Shown here one piece after another: positions 1 through 10,608 of a stretch of DNA of 64,000 bases. Within the stretch, counting starts at the first letter, position 1. Every line of letters starts with the position of its first letter. Source of the stretch: Craterostigma plantagineum (taxonomy: Eukaryota > Streptophyta > Magnoliopsida > Lamiales > Linderniaceae); assembly GCA_027422505.1 (NCBI GenBank), contig JAPQWV010000653.1, positions 1 through 64,000 of the forward strand. Direction: 5' to 3'. The notes beneath the pieces were generated by a model that ran no database searches, was not told the origin of the DNA, and worked only from the letters and a program-made list of their open reading frames with translations. A program made the translations under genes and the position numbers.

Positions 1-599
1 AAAGTTTTGAGGCGAAGACATAGATTTTGCTAGCTTTGAATTAATTCAAAATTTGACCAAAGAATTCAAGATAATTTATAATGCTAGGATATATTTAATT
101 TGGGGCTAAAATTTGTTGGGTTATATTTCAAGCGAAAGCCCAAATCATAGGAATAAATTAGGTAATGAGATTTCTTAAGGTTGAGGTAAAACTCGTCTAC
201 CAACGTGTCCCATCATTTAGACTTTCAAAGATTTCATGCTTATCCAACATATACCTTATAACAAAGAGGATTAATAGAAGAAAAACCCTCATTCCCATAT
301 ACGAACATAATAGCAGAATGTACTTAGCAAGGGTAAGAAGATTTCGCCATATTGAGGGAGCTAATTTTCAAGAAAAGGTATATGCAGTAGTTAACGTGTT
401 TAGTACAATTAATCTATGTTCGATTCATTTTTTTTGTAGTTTAAATATTATATATATATATTCTCACATGAATATAGATGAGATTTAAGGATACCAAATA
501 CGTTAGGTAACGCTAACATAAAATCTATATAGAGTCTATGAAGCTCTTAGCATTAGAATCATGTTTGCAACACCTAGGGATATTCTGATATAGTAACTT

Positions 600-1290
600 A
601 ATAGGAGATTTTCGATGGAACAATGAAAAGAAATGTCGAGAGGAACAATGGAAATGTCGAGAGGAACAATGGAAAGAATTCGATATGTGAAAGAGGGAAA
701 ATCTCGAGATGCATAAGTTAATTCGACAAAGTAAAGCTTTCGACATTTATAATATCTCGAAACGTATATAGTCTTGTAAGAATAGTTTCGACATTTAACT
801 AGGTCTCGACATCCTCAGTCTTATTTCGACGTTCTCAATGTTGTTTCGACATTTAACCAAGCTCGACATTTTGTAAAGATTTCGACATATAAAACTCTCG
901 ACATTCTACATAAAACATTTCGACATTTAGTAGATCTTAAGAAGTAATAGGTATCGAGATGTTTCAATAGTAATTGATCTCGACATTTTACCATGGTTTC
1001 GACTTCTTTCAAGAAATGATATTTCGACATTAGATTAGATACTTAGTAAGAATTCGATTAACTTATATCTAGGTCTCGATATTTAACTCGACATTTGTTA
1101 TATAAAACGATTTCGATATGTCGACACCATATATGAAAGTCGATACAAGAACTCGATATTTTATTAGATGTCTCGACATTTATAGTTAGAGGGTCTCGAC
1201 ATTTTACAAGCCTTCGACATTTTCAATGACTAGATTTCGATATTTACCTTTCTTGATAAGTAAAAGTTTCGACATTAATAAATTTCGGTA
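600..1290. repeat. TCGACATT/TCGATATT short-motif-rich block inside LTR
   Basis: Dozens of copies of an 8-10 bp motif, (C/T)TCGA(C/T)ATT, occur at irregular spacing of about 15-40 bp. It is not a strict tandem repeat. The same kind of block recurs in both LTRs of the intact element (about 44220-45050 and 52050-52865). Every copy contains a CpG inside TCGA. Confidence 0.75.
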
Positions 1291-1921
1291 TTTTAGGATT
1301 TTACTATTTCTAGGGTTTTCAATATTTTAGGTTGATTTATTTTTAGGAATATTATTATTTTAGGTTTTCATAAATTTTAGGGTTTTCTATAATTAGGGTT
1401 TAGGAACTTGAAGACTTATGTAGTTTAGTAAATATACTAATATGGTAATATTTATGTATTCAGAGGATCGACTATAGGGATTCCATCAGACCGCTTATTT
1501 AGCAATAGCGGGGAGGACAGGTAGGTGAATTATTTATCTACAATGCGTAAACACCTATGTGATATTTACGTGCTTCTATGTGATTAAAGGAATTACGTGT
1601 TTTACGTGTTTTACGTGTTTTACGTATGTCTCACGTGAAAATATGTTTTTAAGTTATCACGTTTATATGCATGACATATGCATATCATATCATTGGGGTG
1701 AGATATTTACACCGTATTGAGACGGTTGATTTGAAATATTGTCGAGCGGGGTAGAATGATGATTTGTGATTTTTATTGTTGACTCGTTGAGGAGTCGAGG
1801 TTGGTACTCGTATGACACCTGACGGCAGACAGGCGTGATCGATCTGTCTACTCGGGCGTGAACGTCCCGAGGTGTAAAACCGTCGTGATTTTATTTTTAG
1901 CGGAGGGAGCGACCTGACAGG

Positions 1922-2015
1922 GCAGTTGCGTGATCGTCAAAACGCTGTCGGCGTAGGCTACCGCTTACGGAAGAGCGGCCTAGCAGAGCAGTTGCGTGAT
2001 CGTCAAAACGCTGCT
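1922..2015 (+). repeat. 66-bp duplicated segment in LTR
   Basis: The string gcagttgcgtgatcgtcaaa occurs at 1922 and again at 1988, within a roughly 66-bp unit duplicated imperfectly. It lies in the LTR part downstream of the motif-rich block. Confidence 0.6.
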
Positions 2016-2505
2016 AGTGTAAGCTTCCGTATATTATTGTTATGGGCGCGCGAGGTGTCGAGTCTGACCTAGGGCCCTGTGTTGTGTGTTTGATAGGATT
2101 GTGGGAAAAGAAAGAGTGAACAGTGCATGTGAGATATTGGGATCGGGAATGAGCTTTCACGTGCATACATGCATTTTTATTCACCTACTGGGCAAATCGC
2201 TCAGTGTTTACGTGTTGTAGGTACTGAGTCTGACGCCGACGCGCGTCAAGACTGAGGCGGCTGGTGGCGGTGCTCCACGGACTTTTGAGGGCGGGGCGGT
2301 ACATGGATGAAGACCTGTGGAGCGATAATAGAGTTTTTGTTCTTTTGACATTTTTGGGCTACGCCGTTGTACAGATACTATGTAAACTAGTATTTTATTG
2401 TATTATATTATCTTTTAGGCAAAAGTTTTTAATTGACGGGCCTTCCGCGGCTTACGTTGCGGGAATCCGCCACTAATCCTAGTTAGAAAAATGAGGGTCG
2501 CCACA

Positions 2506-2608
2506 GTATAAATAACAAACTAGTCCTAATCAATGGACTAATACAAATAAAGCCCCTATTTACAAGGACAACTAATGAAATGAAGCACAATAAAATATAG
2601 TCTCTACA
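2506..2608 (-). mobile_element. Copia LTR fragment (same family as Copia A and B)
   Basis: This matches the 5' portion of the minus-strand LTR at 17336-17685: the 'ataaatatcaaactagtcct' block, the GGGGC block and the terminal CTACA, which is TGTAG at the LTR start read on the minus strand. The true terminus is at 2608. The other side is cut at 2505 by the plus-strand Gypsy LTR. Only about 103 bp remain. Confidence 0.7.
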
Positions 2609-5600
2609 CCAAAGCATGAGGGCATCAACCCAACCACGCTATCAGGGATGTAAAGGCATCAACCCAACCATGAGGGCATCACATCAACCCAACCATGGTA
2701 ATCCCCCGACGCATCAACGTCGTTCGTATACTTGCGACTCATCAACATCGCCGACGGCGCATCAACGCATTCTCGGTGCCCCAGAAGCTGCCCCGAACTT
2801 TAGTTATAACTTATTACCAATTGCCCACCTAGACAATTATCATTCGCTTTTTGCGACATCAATCATGCAAGCTCACTAACGTATAACCCCCAAGTGTTTC
2901 GTGCATTCTCGTGCATATGTACCATGCATTAATGCCATAATGCTTATCGTAATCATATCATAACCACGTCACATAATTCACATAAGCACGTAAACACTAA
3001 ATCACAGTCACAAAGGCACAAACAAACAGGTTATGTGTCGTAGGTGAATTTCCACTTACCTGTCGTCACTTGCTATGGTCCTGTGAAATTCCTAATTCTT
3101 GACCCTTAAGCATAAAAAGTTGTAATCGTCAGTGTGCTAGCTAAGTTAATTGACTATCTAACATTATCGTGCTTGAAACAACATTTGAAAGGTAGCCGTT
3201 TGAAAAGAGTTAGCTAAGTCAAGTTAACTCGTAAAATATCAAGCTAGGCCGAAGGTTTTAAATACCAAAATAACCTTTAGATTTTAAAATATAGGTTGAC
3301 CCGGAAATATTAGTCAACATACGAAAATATTCTATTTAAAACTGATTTGGGCCGGGAATAATTTATTTAAAATGATTGGGCCTGAAATCGGGCGAAAGCC
3401 CAAAAATTTAAAATGTCGGTCAAACTCTCACAAATTCGGTCAAAGCCCAAATCTTAGATCGTCCGATCCCACTTTCAAAAGCTGGTCAACCCAAACACTT
3501 GCGGGTCAACGCTCAAATTCACGTGACTTTCGCCGCGTTCGCAGAATCGCCGATTGGACGCGCGAAGCCCGATTTAAGTCCGCAAATCACCCGATTGGAC
3601 GCGTAAAGCCCGATTAAGTCCGCGAATCACCCAATTTCTCTCACAGGAATCACCTCGCGAAATCGATCGGCCCGCGAAACCTACAGTCAGCCCGCGACTC
3701 CTCTCACAGGAATCATCCCGCGAAAATCAATCGGCCCGAGAAATCTAAAATCCGCCTGCGATGCCTCTCACAGGAATCACCCTTCAAGTCGGCTCGCGAA
3801 AGACTATAGCCCTTGAGAATCCGAATTTCGGCCCGCAAAACATGTTTTACATACACATCGAAGCAACCCTTTGGCCCTTGAGAAAGTTTCGCGACCTGAA
3901 ACCCATTTGACCGGTTTCCCTATTAGTTCAAAATTGTCTGATACTCAAAATCGCTCGAAACCCTCCTCAACCCTTCATAAACGCTATCTAAAGTCGCCCG
4001 AATTTAGACCCGCGAAATAACCTTTCTCTCTCACAATACGTGAACCCCTCGGCCTGTGGACTAATTTCAGCCCGCCCTATCTCAAGGTTCGCCAAAGTCC
4101 CTAGCCCGCGAATAGAGACCTTTGGCCCGCGAAATCTAATTCCTTCTCTCATATCGCCAACCTTATAACCCACAAATAAATTTTATTAGCCCGATGAGTC
4201 CTCCAATTTACGAAAGTCTATAACCCGCCTAACTACTTTTACGACCCAAGAATCATCCCCCGATTCGTGAACTATCCCAACCTGTGAGACTAAGGTTCTA
4301 CACTTTATAAGAAAAATCCTATTTCCACTCGTAACACTCAAAACCTAAGCATTCAAACCCCCAAATCTTCAATACTTCACTTATAATTCTCTAATTCCAG
4401 TCCTAAGCCTATGAACATGTTCACACCTATTAAAGATATGGGGTTTGGGACGAAAACACATAATACCCAACAATTAACACCAACAAATACAAGGTTAGAA
4501 CCTAGTAAACAACACCATGGTCGAAATCTCACTAACCACGAACAAACTCTATTTTCTGGAAATTCTCTTCACCTTTCAATGCCCCGCACATGAATACCCT
4601 AAGCACACAAGCATGGATATTCACTCCAAACTCATATGTTAGGTTTAACGAAACACATAACCTCAAATAATAATTACGAAAGTCACCTAGTACCAAGAAA
4701 TCCATCATTTCCAACTTGGAGTATTAGCACCCAAGTTTCGAACATTTTCAAGAAATATTTAAATGTTGTCGGCGCGATACTTCACTTCCTCAATTTCATT
4801 TTGATGGTTTGATGGTGGTGAGCTTGCCTAATTTCCTTTAGCTCGACTTCGTCTTCTTCGTTTCTTCTTTGTTCGGTTTTTTCTTCTTCTTTGTTCTCTC
4901 TCGCGTTTCTATCTTTGACCCATAATAATTGTTTGGGTAAAATGCGTATAACCCCCCCCCCCCCCCCCCCCCCGTGGTTGTGCGGAAATGCACATAAACC
5001 TCTGTGGTTTTTTTATTGCACGGCAGTCCCTCGTGGTTTAACTAATGCTGCACCGTACCCCCGAACAACAGTTTTTTGCCCGAAAATTGGATTACACGCG
5101 CTCTTACTGCATCTGGGTTCAGCTTGGAACATATTTACTGTTAAATAACCAGAATAACCCCAACTATTCACCTTCTTTTCAAATGAGAACCCTCGGACAT
5201 TAGTTTTCGCCCGAAATTGGATTACATGCGCTCTTGCACGCACTCAAATGACCATATTGTTCAATGTTAAATGACCAGAATAAGCCCAACTATTCACCTT
5301 CATTTCAAATGATAACCCCCTGGGTAACATTTTTTATTCTGGATAGGGCCGATGGTTATCATTTGAAAAAAATGTGAATATTTAAGGTTATTCTAGTCAT
5401 TTAACAGTAAATAATATGTTCCAAGCTTAACCCACCTGCAGTAAGAGCGCGTGTAATCCAATTTGGACGAGAACTGCTGCCCGGGGGGTACGGTGCAAAA
5501 TTAGTTAAACCACAAGAGAGTACCGTGCAATTAAAAAACCACAGGGATTTATGTGCATTTTCGCGAAACCACGAGGGGGCTATACGCATTTTACCCTAAT

Positions 5601-6076
5601 TATTTTTGTACTAAGTGGCAGGGAGGAGTATGGTGCTCACGTCTTCTAGTGATTAATAGAAGTCATATTTATCTTTTAATTCATTTGGGCCAAATTTCCA
5701 ATTTATTTGGGCCTTGGAAACCTTTTATAACAAATTTCCACTAACTTTGACAAGTTTAGTTTAAGTAATATATTATTTTGGATCAAACCTATAAATCAAC
5801 TTGGACTTTTTAAATTACTTGGTTGGCCTCAAATATTTGTTGGATTCTCATTAATTTGGTTTAATTTGCTTGGGTAATATATCACTTTGGGTCATCATTA
5901 GAATTCGACTTGGGCCTTATTTAATTGGATTATTTATCTAGCTTATCAATAACCTTTTCATTGGGCCGAATTTCTTCGGGTGGATTATGGGTCGTTTGAA
6001 TATTAATTATCTTAATTCGAAGGCTTACAATATTATTTATATTATAATCCCGTATTTAGAATTTACCGGTATTACA
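2609..6076 (-). mobile_element. Truncated Tekay-like Gypsy LTR, minus orientation, with nested MITE
   Basis: It resembles the LTR at 42945-46118 from its middle onward: a tgtcgtaggtgaatttccacttacctg region near 3030-3065, matching gtgttgtagttgggacttccacttacctgg at about 43990, and an end at 6076 in CCGGTATTACA, like CGGGTATTACA of the intact LTR. The left end begins in mid-LTR at the junction with the Copia fragment. The Mutator-like MITE (4926-5605 including duplications) sits inside. In place of the TCGACATT block this copy has a block rich in CCCGCGAA (about 3340-4170). The 5680-5975 part has many TGGGCC strings. No gene is supported. Confidence 0.6.
4935..5596. mobile_element. Mutator-like foldback MITE with 9-bp target duplication
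   Basis: The two ends are long inverted repeats. The left arm begins GGGTAAAATGCGTATA and the right arm ends TATACGCATTTTACCC. Homology between the arms continues for over 100 bp: a gtggttt string, ttgcacgg, the gtttaacta block, a gtacggtgca block, and further inside a taatccaa block and an actgttaaat block. Flanks are TAATTGTTT (4926-4934) and TAATTATTT (5597-5605), a 9-bp duplication with one mismatch, as expected of Mutator-like elements. It encodes no transposase and is non-autonomous. The left arm contains a run of 22 C (4952-4973); the right arm has only a short G run at the same place. Confidence 0.8.
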
Positions 6077-6567
6077 CTCTCGATAGTAGTGAGGCGGCAC
6101 ATACCTTTTACGCATTATAGCCTTCATTTCCTCCCATGTCTCGACCGCACGCTCACCAGCTCGCCTCCTCGTCGTCGACAATTGGTCCCACCAACAAACG
6201 CATAGTCATTAAATTCAGCCGCGGCTAAGATTACCTTTCTGCGCTCCGTATAGTTGTGGAACGTTGGGATCTTCTATTTTATGCCTCCACTGTCATCACG
6301 ATCACGTTCGGACTGCCTTCTTTGTCGTTGATCTTCTTCGTCAAATTCATCGTTAGCTAATAAGTGAGTTTCCTCTCTGTAGTCGCGTGCTCGACGAGAT
6401 CCACTGCGATTATGTTGTGCGGCCGCCTCGACTTGATATATCCGCTCGTTTATCGCCTCAAGTTGTTGATACATCATTCGCTGCATCTGGGCGGTTAATG
6501 CTTCCACGAATAATCGATTACTTGGATTGACGATTTCGTTATTGTCAAATTTGGGACCGCCTGACAT
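6077..6567 (-). pseudogene. Ty3/Gypsy gag fragment
   Basis: The minus-strand ORF 6567-6274 starts MSGGPKFDNNEIVNPSNRLF and is Glu/Gln/Arg-rich, like the N-terminus of plant Gypsy Gag. Beyond its stop, in a shifted frame (about 6150-6080), the peptide TWEEMKAIMRKRYVPPHYYR can be read. This is the conserved Gag-domain motif around the W and the RKRYVPPHYYR box. Gag is therefore frameshifted and cut off at 6076 by the LTR that follows. It lies downstream, on the minus strand, of the primer site at 7120-7131 and the LTR at 7133-8075, consistent with one element. Protease and pol are absent. Confidence 0.7.
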
Positions 6568-7119
6568 AGTGCCTGCAAAGATTTTTTTATTATATATTTA
6601 TTTTCTTCTCTTTTTTTCTCACTTTAATTTTTCTTTTTTTTTTTTTATTTTTTCTTTTATTCTTTTTTTTCTTTCTCTTTTTTTCCTTTTTTTCTCACTC
6701 GAACTTGAAAATATGTTCATTCGGTAGACCTGTCCTCTTGATTGAATTCGTCCACTCGTACTTGGCAACACGTTGAAGAAAAATATACCTCATCAGTCGA
6801 AACGACTTATAATATGCGTTGTAGCCCCTAAGAAATCCAAATAATAATAATACGAATATGTTCTCACAGATTTTTTTCTACAATTACTCCCCTCTTTTCT
6901 TGCAGATTTTTTTTTTGCAGATTTTCTTTTCGCAAATTTCTTTTACTTTTTAGATTTTTTTTTGCAGATTATTTTTTCGCAGAATTTTTTTTCTTGAACA
7001 AGAAGGAAAATAAAATACAAAGAACGAACGAAAACTTCCGATACGCAAAAGGTAGGTTGATGTGTTGCGCCTTCTTAATTTCCTCGAGCGAACTTAGCAA
7101 ACGAACCAAATGTGGAATA
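6568..7119 (-). other. Gypsy untranslated leader, pyrimidine-rich on plus strand
   Basis: This lies between primer site and gag of the minus-strand Gypsy remnant. The plus strand is T-rich (6570-6705), and a gcagattttttt string recurs several times between 6866 and 6985. No credible coding sequence is present. Confidence 0.5.
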
Positions 7120-7131
7120 GCTTTGATACCA
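7120..7131 (-). other. Primer binding site (initiator Met tRNA, one mismatch)
   Basis: The minus strand reads TGGTATCAAAGC, one base from the canonical TGGTATCAGAGC complementary to plant initiator tRNA-Met. It lies one base inside the LTR end at 7133. Confidence 0.65.
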
Positions 7132-7132
7132 C

Positions 7133-8075
7133 TGGATAAGGAACCCCGATAGCGTCGATCGCCACGTAGAGAACACTTGATGGATTGAAAGACGCCACGA
7201 ACGGATGTATAAAGCCGTACGGTAAGTCTCAGAGCTTTTCTCAAAATGCACTGGTTTTGCAAGAGATAGACAATGTTAGAATGTCGAACGAAAGAGTAAC
7301 AAAGACACGAAGAGATTCAATAATGAAACGCAAAAATATATATATCAAAGTTGGTTCACTCTAATGAGAAACAAGACCTATTTATACTCGTAGGCTACGG
7401 CTAAATATAGAAATAGAATAACAAACTAATAGATATTTAAGCGAAAATCTAGGAGAATCTTACGAAGTAAAAATATCTAATTAGTTTGAATATAAAATCT
7501 TGCAAATCTCGTTCAGATCTGCTCCAAGGATAAAAATTGCATTTTGGTGCTTTCCGTAATTGCACTTTAGTCCCTGAACTTTCCAAATTTGTCATTTCTG
7601 CCCGATCAAGTTCTTGTAAATTATATTCTTACCTTCTTTATTCTGAGATGCTATGAACATGATCTTCTCTTCTTCAAGAACCTTTAATATGAGTGCGTTA
7701 AGTTTTTCTTTGGGTTTCTTTGCTCGAAATCTTGTTACGAGCTCCATCGGTATCTAAATCTTCAACTTAGCTTGCTCGTGATTGGGCTCGTTCACATCAA
7801 GTCGGTTGAGATATATTTGGGCTCGAGATTTGTTCATCTCTTACATATATGGCTAGTTTAGTAGAGGGTATCGATTTATTTTGGGAATTTTGAGGGCCGG
7901 AGTCTTTGAATCTCGGATTGTGAGGGCCGATGTCTGACACTCGGATTGTGAGGGCCGGAGTTTCCATCTCTTGGGTAAGCTGGTAGGTCGTTTTATTTCT
8001 TTGTTCTTCGTTCTTCATCATTAATAAAATCATTTTAGTCCGAATTTGGGGTTCCACCATTTTCAATCCCTAACA
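7133..8075 (-). mobile_element. 5' LTR of minus-strand Gypsy remnant (943 bp)
   Basis: The segment starts tggataag at 7133 and ends in CCCTAACA at 8075, so on the minus strand it runs TGTTAGGG...ATCCA with TG...CA ends. It lies next to a tRNA-Met primer site, with gag downstream, as expected of a 5' LTR. A cctatttatactcg stretch near 7378-7391 gives a TATA-like element on either strand. The partner LTR is not in the window, so termini rest on the primer site and TG/CA rule only. Confidence 0.55.
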
Positions 8076-8561
8076 GCCACAAAAGTTATTGAACCAGTTG
8101 AGGCTGTTAAACATGGACAATTCTGATTTCTTATTGGTCCAAATATTTTTATATTTGGGTACCAGTGGCTGCATTTCATTTATCTATCTATCACATAGAG
8201 CATTGTTGTTGGGAGACATATTTGCATCATTTACTGACAATCAATAACTGTATGTAAGCGAGTGAGTTTTCATGTTTGCGGATTTTCTAATTTTCCTCTG
8301 ACATGCTGGAGGAAGCTGTTAATCTTCTGTGCACCATGATAAATTTCTTCCCATTTCAGTCCAACGTCATTATGATAATGTAGCAAGTGGATAAATGGAT
8401 GGATTGCTATGCTATTTATCATTTTACTGTTGAGAAGCATATGTATAAGAGAGGAAATGATTTCTGCAGGTTGAAGCTGCTATTGTTTCTGGGCTCATGT
8501 CTGGAAATTGTTGTGCTACTCTGAAGAAGGTGAGAGTTTTCAGAATTGAAGTGCTGTGTGA
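8076..8561. other. Unassigned, possibly host-derived DNA with one exon-like segment
   Basis: This is unlike any of the repeats in the window. Positions 8470-8529 form a 60-bp open segment preceded by a pyrimidine-poor TTTCTGCAG and followed by GTGAGA, matching acceptor and donor consensus; it would encode VEAAIVSGLMSGNCCATLKK. I do not recognise this peptide. No neighbouring exon is recognisable. Confidence 0.3.
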
Positions 8562-8640
8562 TACGGTCCAGAAAGTAGGTGGGCTGAAAAATAGAAATTG
8601 GGATAGAAAATAGGCCCAAGAAGAAGGGCCCAATAAAATG
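8562..8640 (+). repeat. Fragment of the Tat-type LTR seen at 18407-19151, inverted
   Basis: Its reverse complement matches about 18890-19070 almost base for base: aattaatgtaccca, aatgggccc, cttcttcttgggcc, tctatcccaatttc and ctactttctggaccgt. The copy here lacks about 76 bp that the other copy has between two CCCA strings. It contains GGGCCC palindromes. Confidence 0.75.
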
Positions 8641-8646
8641 GGTACA

Positions 8647-10608
8647 TTAATTAAACGAGATGTCCTGGAGCTCGGTGATGGGTATTGTGTATGGGTTGAT
8701 GAGGATGGAGGAAGTGGCTAAAGGGTCGGCGGGTGTGGGTTGTGGAGGTGTGGGGTTGGTTTGTGACGAAGGCCCTTCTGAGACAGGTGCTTTCCCGTTA
8801 TCTCTTCGGGATGTCTCAATGGCTTGTAGTACTCTCTCCGTGATCTCGTCTTCCATTGACTGTATGGCGGCAAAGAGAGCGGCCTGAAACTGCTCGTTCG
8901 TCAGAAACGGTGCGGACGCCTTCGTGGATGGACCAGGACGACTGATGTCGCCTGTTATCAACCCTTGAGTAGGCACCGACTCTGCGGGTTGGCTCACAGT
9001 CACTTGAGGTTGTGACTGTATGATACTTCCACCCAATCCTCGAGTCGAACCTTGAAGACTCGCCTCTATGGGTGTTATGCCAGGCTCAGGTTGCGGCTGC
9101 AAACCAGACACCACGAGAGTTGGTTGCAGCTCAAGATTGAGCGAAGAAGTGCCAGCAACACTTGTAGATGTGATCAGCGTAGTATCTGGTGCGGTGGTGA
9201 CGGCCGGGAAGAGGGACTCCAGCTCAATGCTAAGTCTCCTGGGAGTCCTCCTTATCAGGCTAATTTCCTCGTCAGACTATGTGTCAGACGGGGTGGCGGT
9301 GTGAGGAGTAAGGTCTCGATCGACGTTCTCCAATGCCTGATCCATCACCAGTGGAAGAGAGGTTTGCCCCAATTCGACCTCGGACTGTGCTACTGTTTGA
9401 AGAACCTCCTCAACGGTTGCTTCGAGCATGTCGACATGTATGGGCACTTCCACTTGGTATTCATGTGCAGGAGCCTCGAGCGCCATCTCGGTAGCCACGA
9501 CATCTATCAAAGTATCTTCTACGTCGGGCATTGGTTCTTCGACCAAGGGAGACTCCTGTTGAAGCTCCTGAGCGACAACATCGATCATCGTGTCGTCAGC
9601 AACGTTAAGTTGTTTTCGATCATCGATCATCGAACATCGATCATCGATCATCGTGTCGTCAGCATCCTGTCGACCAAGGGAGACTCCTGTTGAAGCTCCT
9701 GACCAAGGGCTTACATGGTAATCTGCCGGGGGCCCTTTAATAATTAGCTCCGTTAAGTTGTTTTCCCGACAGAATCTCTGATACTCAGCTCCCGCGTAGT
9801 CGGCAAGCCTGAGTAGGTTGAGCGGAATCGGCATCGATGGTTGGTCCAGGTCCGTGAGCCGTGGATTGTGGAAGAACTTTAGCCTTGGCGGCGGATAGTT
9901 TCCACCGGGTGGCAGCTGGGGGATGTTCTCTGCATGTAACTCCATGAACTCCTTGATGATCACGTTGAACCATCGAGCATAGGGCACGTTCTTCGACCTT
10001 CGGTTCTCCTTCAGCCGGATCTGTTCAGCCAGATCATTCCACATCAGCTGTGCGAAGTCGTAGTTTCTCGCGAACGCGAGACCGTGAAAGATCCGCAGTA
10101 TATTGTCGTTGCCCTTGTCGAATCCAGCGTGCTTGGGTGATAGACACTTGTTCACTATCCCGAACAATGTCTTCCAGGGGTGAGGGATACCGCTGCTCTG
10201 GACCTGAGCTAATTTTTTGAGTTGCGGTGGATATCCCATTAGCATGAAGTCGTGGACCATCTCTGCGTCCGACGTGAGCGGGTCGTAGTTGTCGCTTTGG
10301 GGCAAGTCCAATATCATGCCGAACTGGCTCTTGCTCATATGAATATGCCGCGTCCCGATTCGCGTCATGAAGGAGAATGTCCCATTTGCTACAGCTCCTT
10401 GTATGCATCCCCAGAATTGCTGGAGTTAGACCATCGGCACTGAGGCGGTGACCGCCAGCGCGTGCCAAATAGGGTGGCCTCTCAGGATAGATACGATGAT
10501 CTCGTTCGGGCACCGAAATGTGCTCAGATCGAGCTGGAAGTTCGTATCCTGAACCTTCAAGTATAGATTGTGATCGTATATATGATTGTATCGTGGGTAG
10601 CGATCCAT
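8647..10608 (-). pseudogene. Extra ORF of Copia type, 654 codons with two in-frame stops
   Basis: The segments 10608-10426, 10425-9277 and 9276-8647 are all in one minus-strand frame, interrupted only by TAA at 10426-10428 and TAG at 9277-9279. The N-terminus (MDRYPRYNHIYDHN...) is followed by HPIWHALAV..VPMV(stop)LQQFW, then PHPWKTLFGIVNKCLSPKHAGFDKG and LPPGGNYPPPRL. From memory this resembles the extra protein found next to Copia pol in several asterid genomes (HP..HAL..VP.VYLQQFW and LP.PW.TLF.I.N.CL). The second half is acidic and repetitive (DDTMID, EDTLIDVVA), then Pro/Ser/Thr-rich near 9114-8647. It has no zinc knuckle, protease or RT motif. It lies in sense with and downstream of Copia B, so it may be that element's post-pol ORF retained after an internal deletion. 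Function is unknown. Confidence 0.6.
9540..9704 (-). repeat. Internal duplication and ATCGATC expansion in extra ORF
   Basis: The string cgaccaagggagactcctgt occurs at 9540 and again at 9671, about 131 bp apart. Between them are repeated atcgatcatcg units (9579-9655). The reading frame is kept through the expansion; the protein has repeated D-D-T/R-M-I-D units. Confidence 0.65.

Larger units (their letters stand above)
1..2505 (+). mobile_element. Partial Tekay-like Gypsy LTR, plus orientation
   Basis: The right part is a diverged reverse-complement match to the LTRs of the intact Gypsy element at 42945-53948. Shared landmarks are the TCGACATT-rich block (about 600-1290), the stretch before 2230 with a cactgtttacgtgttgtaggt-like string, and an end at 2505 in CGCCACA comparable to the GCGCCGCA end of the intact LTR. 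The 5' end lies before the window. It is diverged from the intact copy, so it belongs to an older insertion. No coding sequence is supported here; short ORFs are incidental. At 2505 it abuts a Copia LTR fragment, which suggests insertion into it. Whether it is a solo LTR or the 3' LTR of a full element cannot be seen. Confidence 0.7.
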
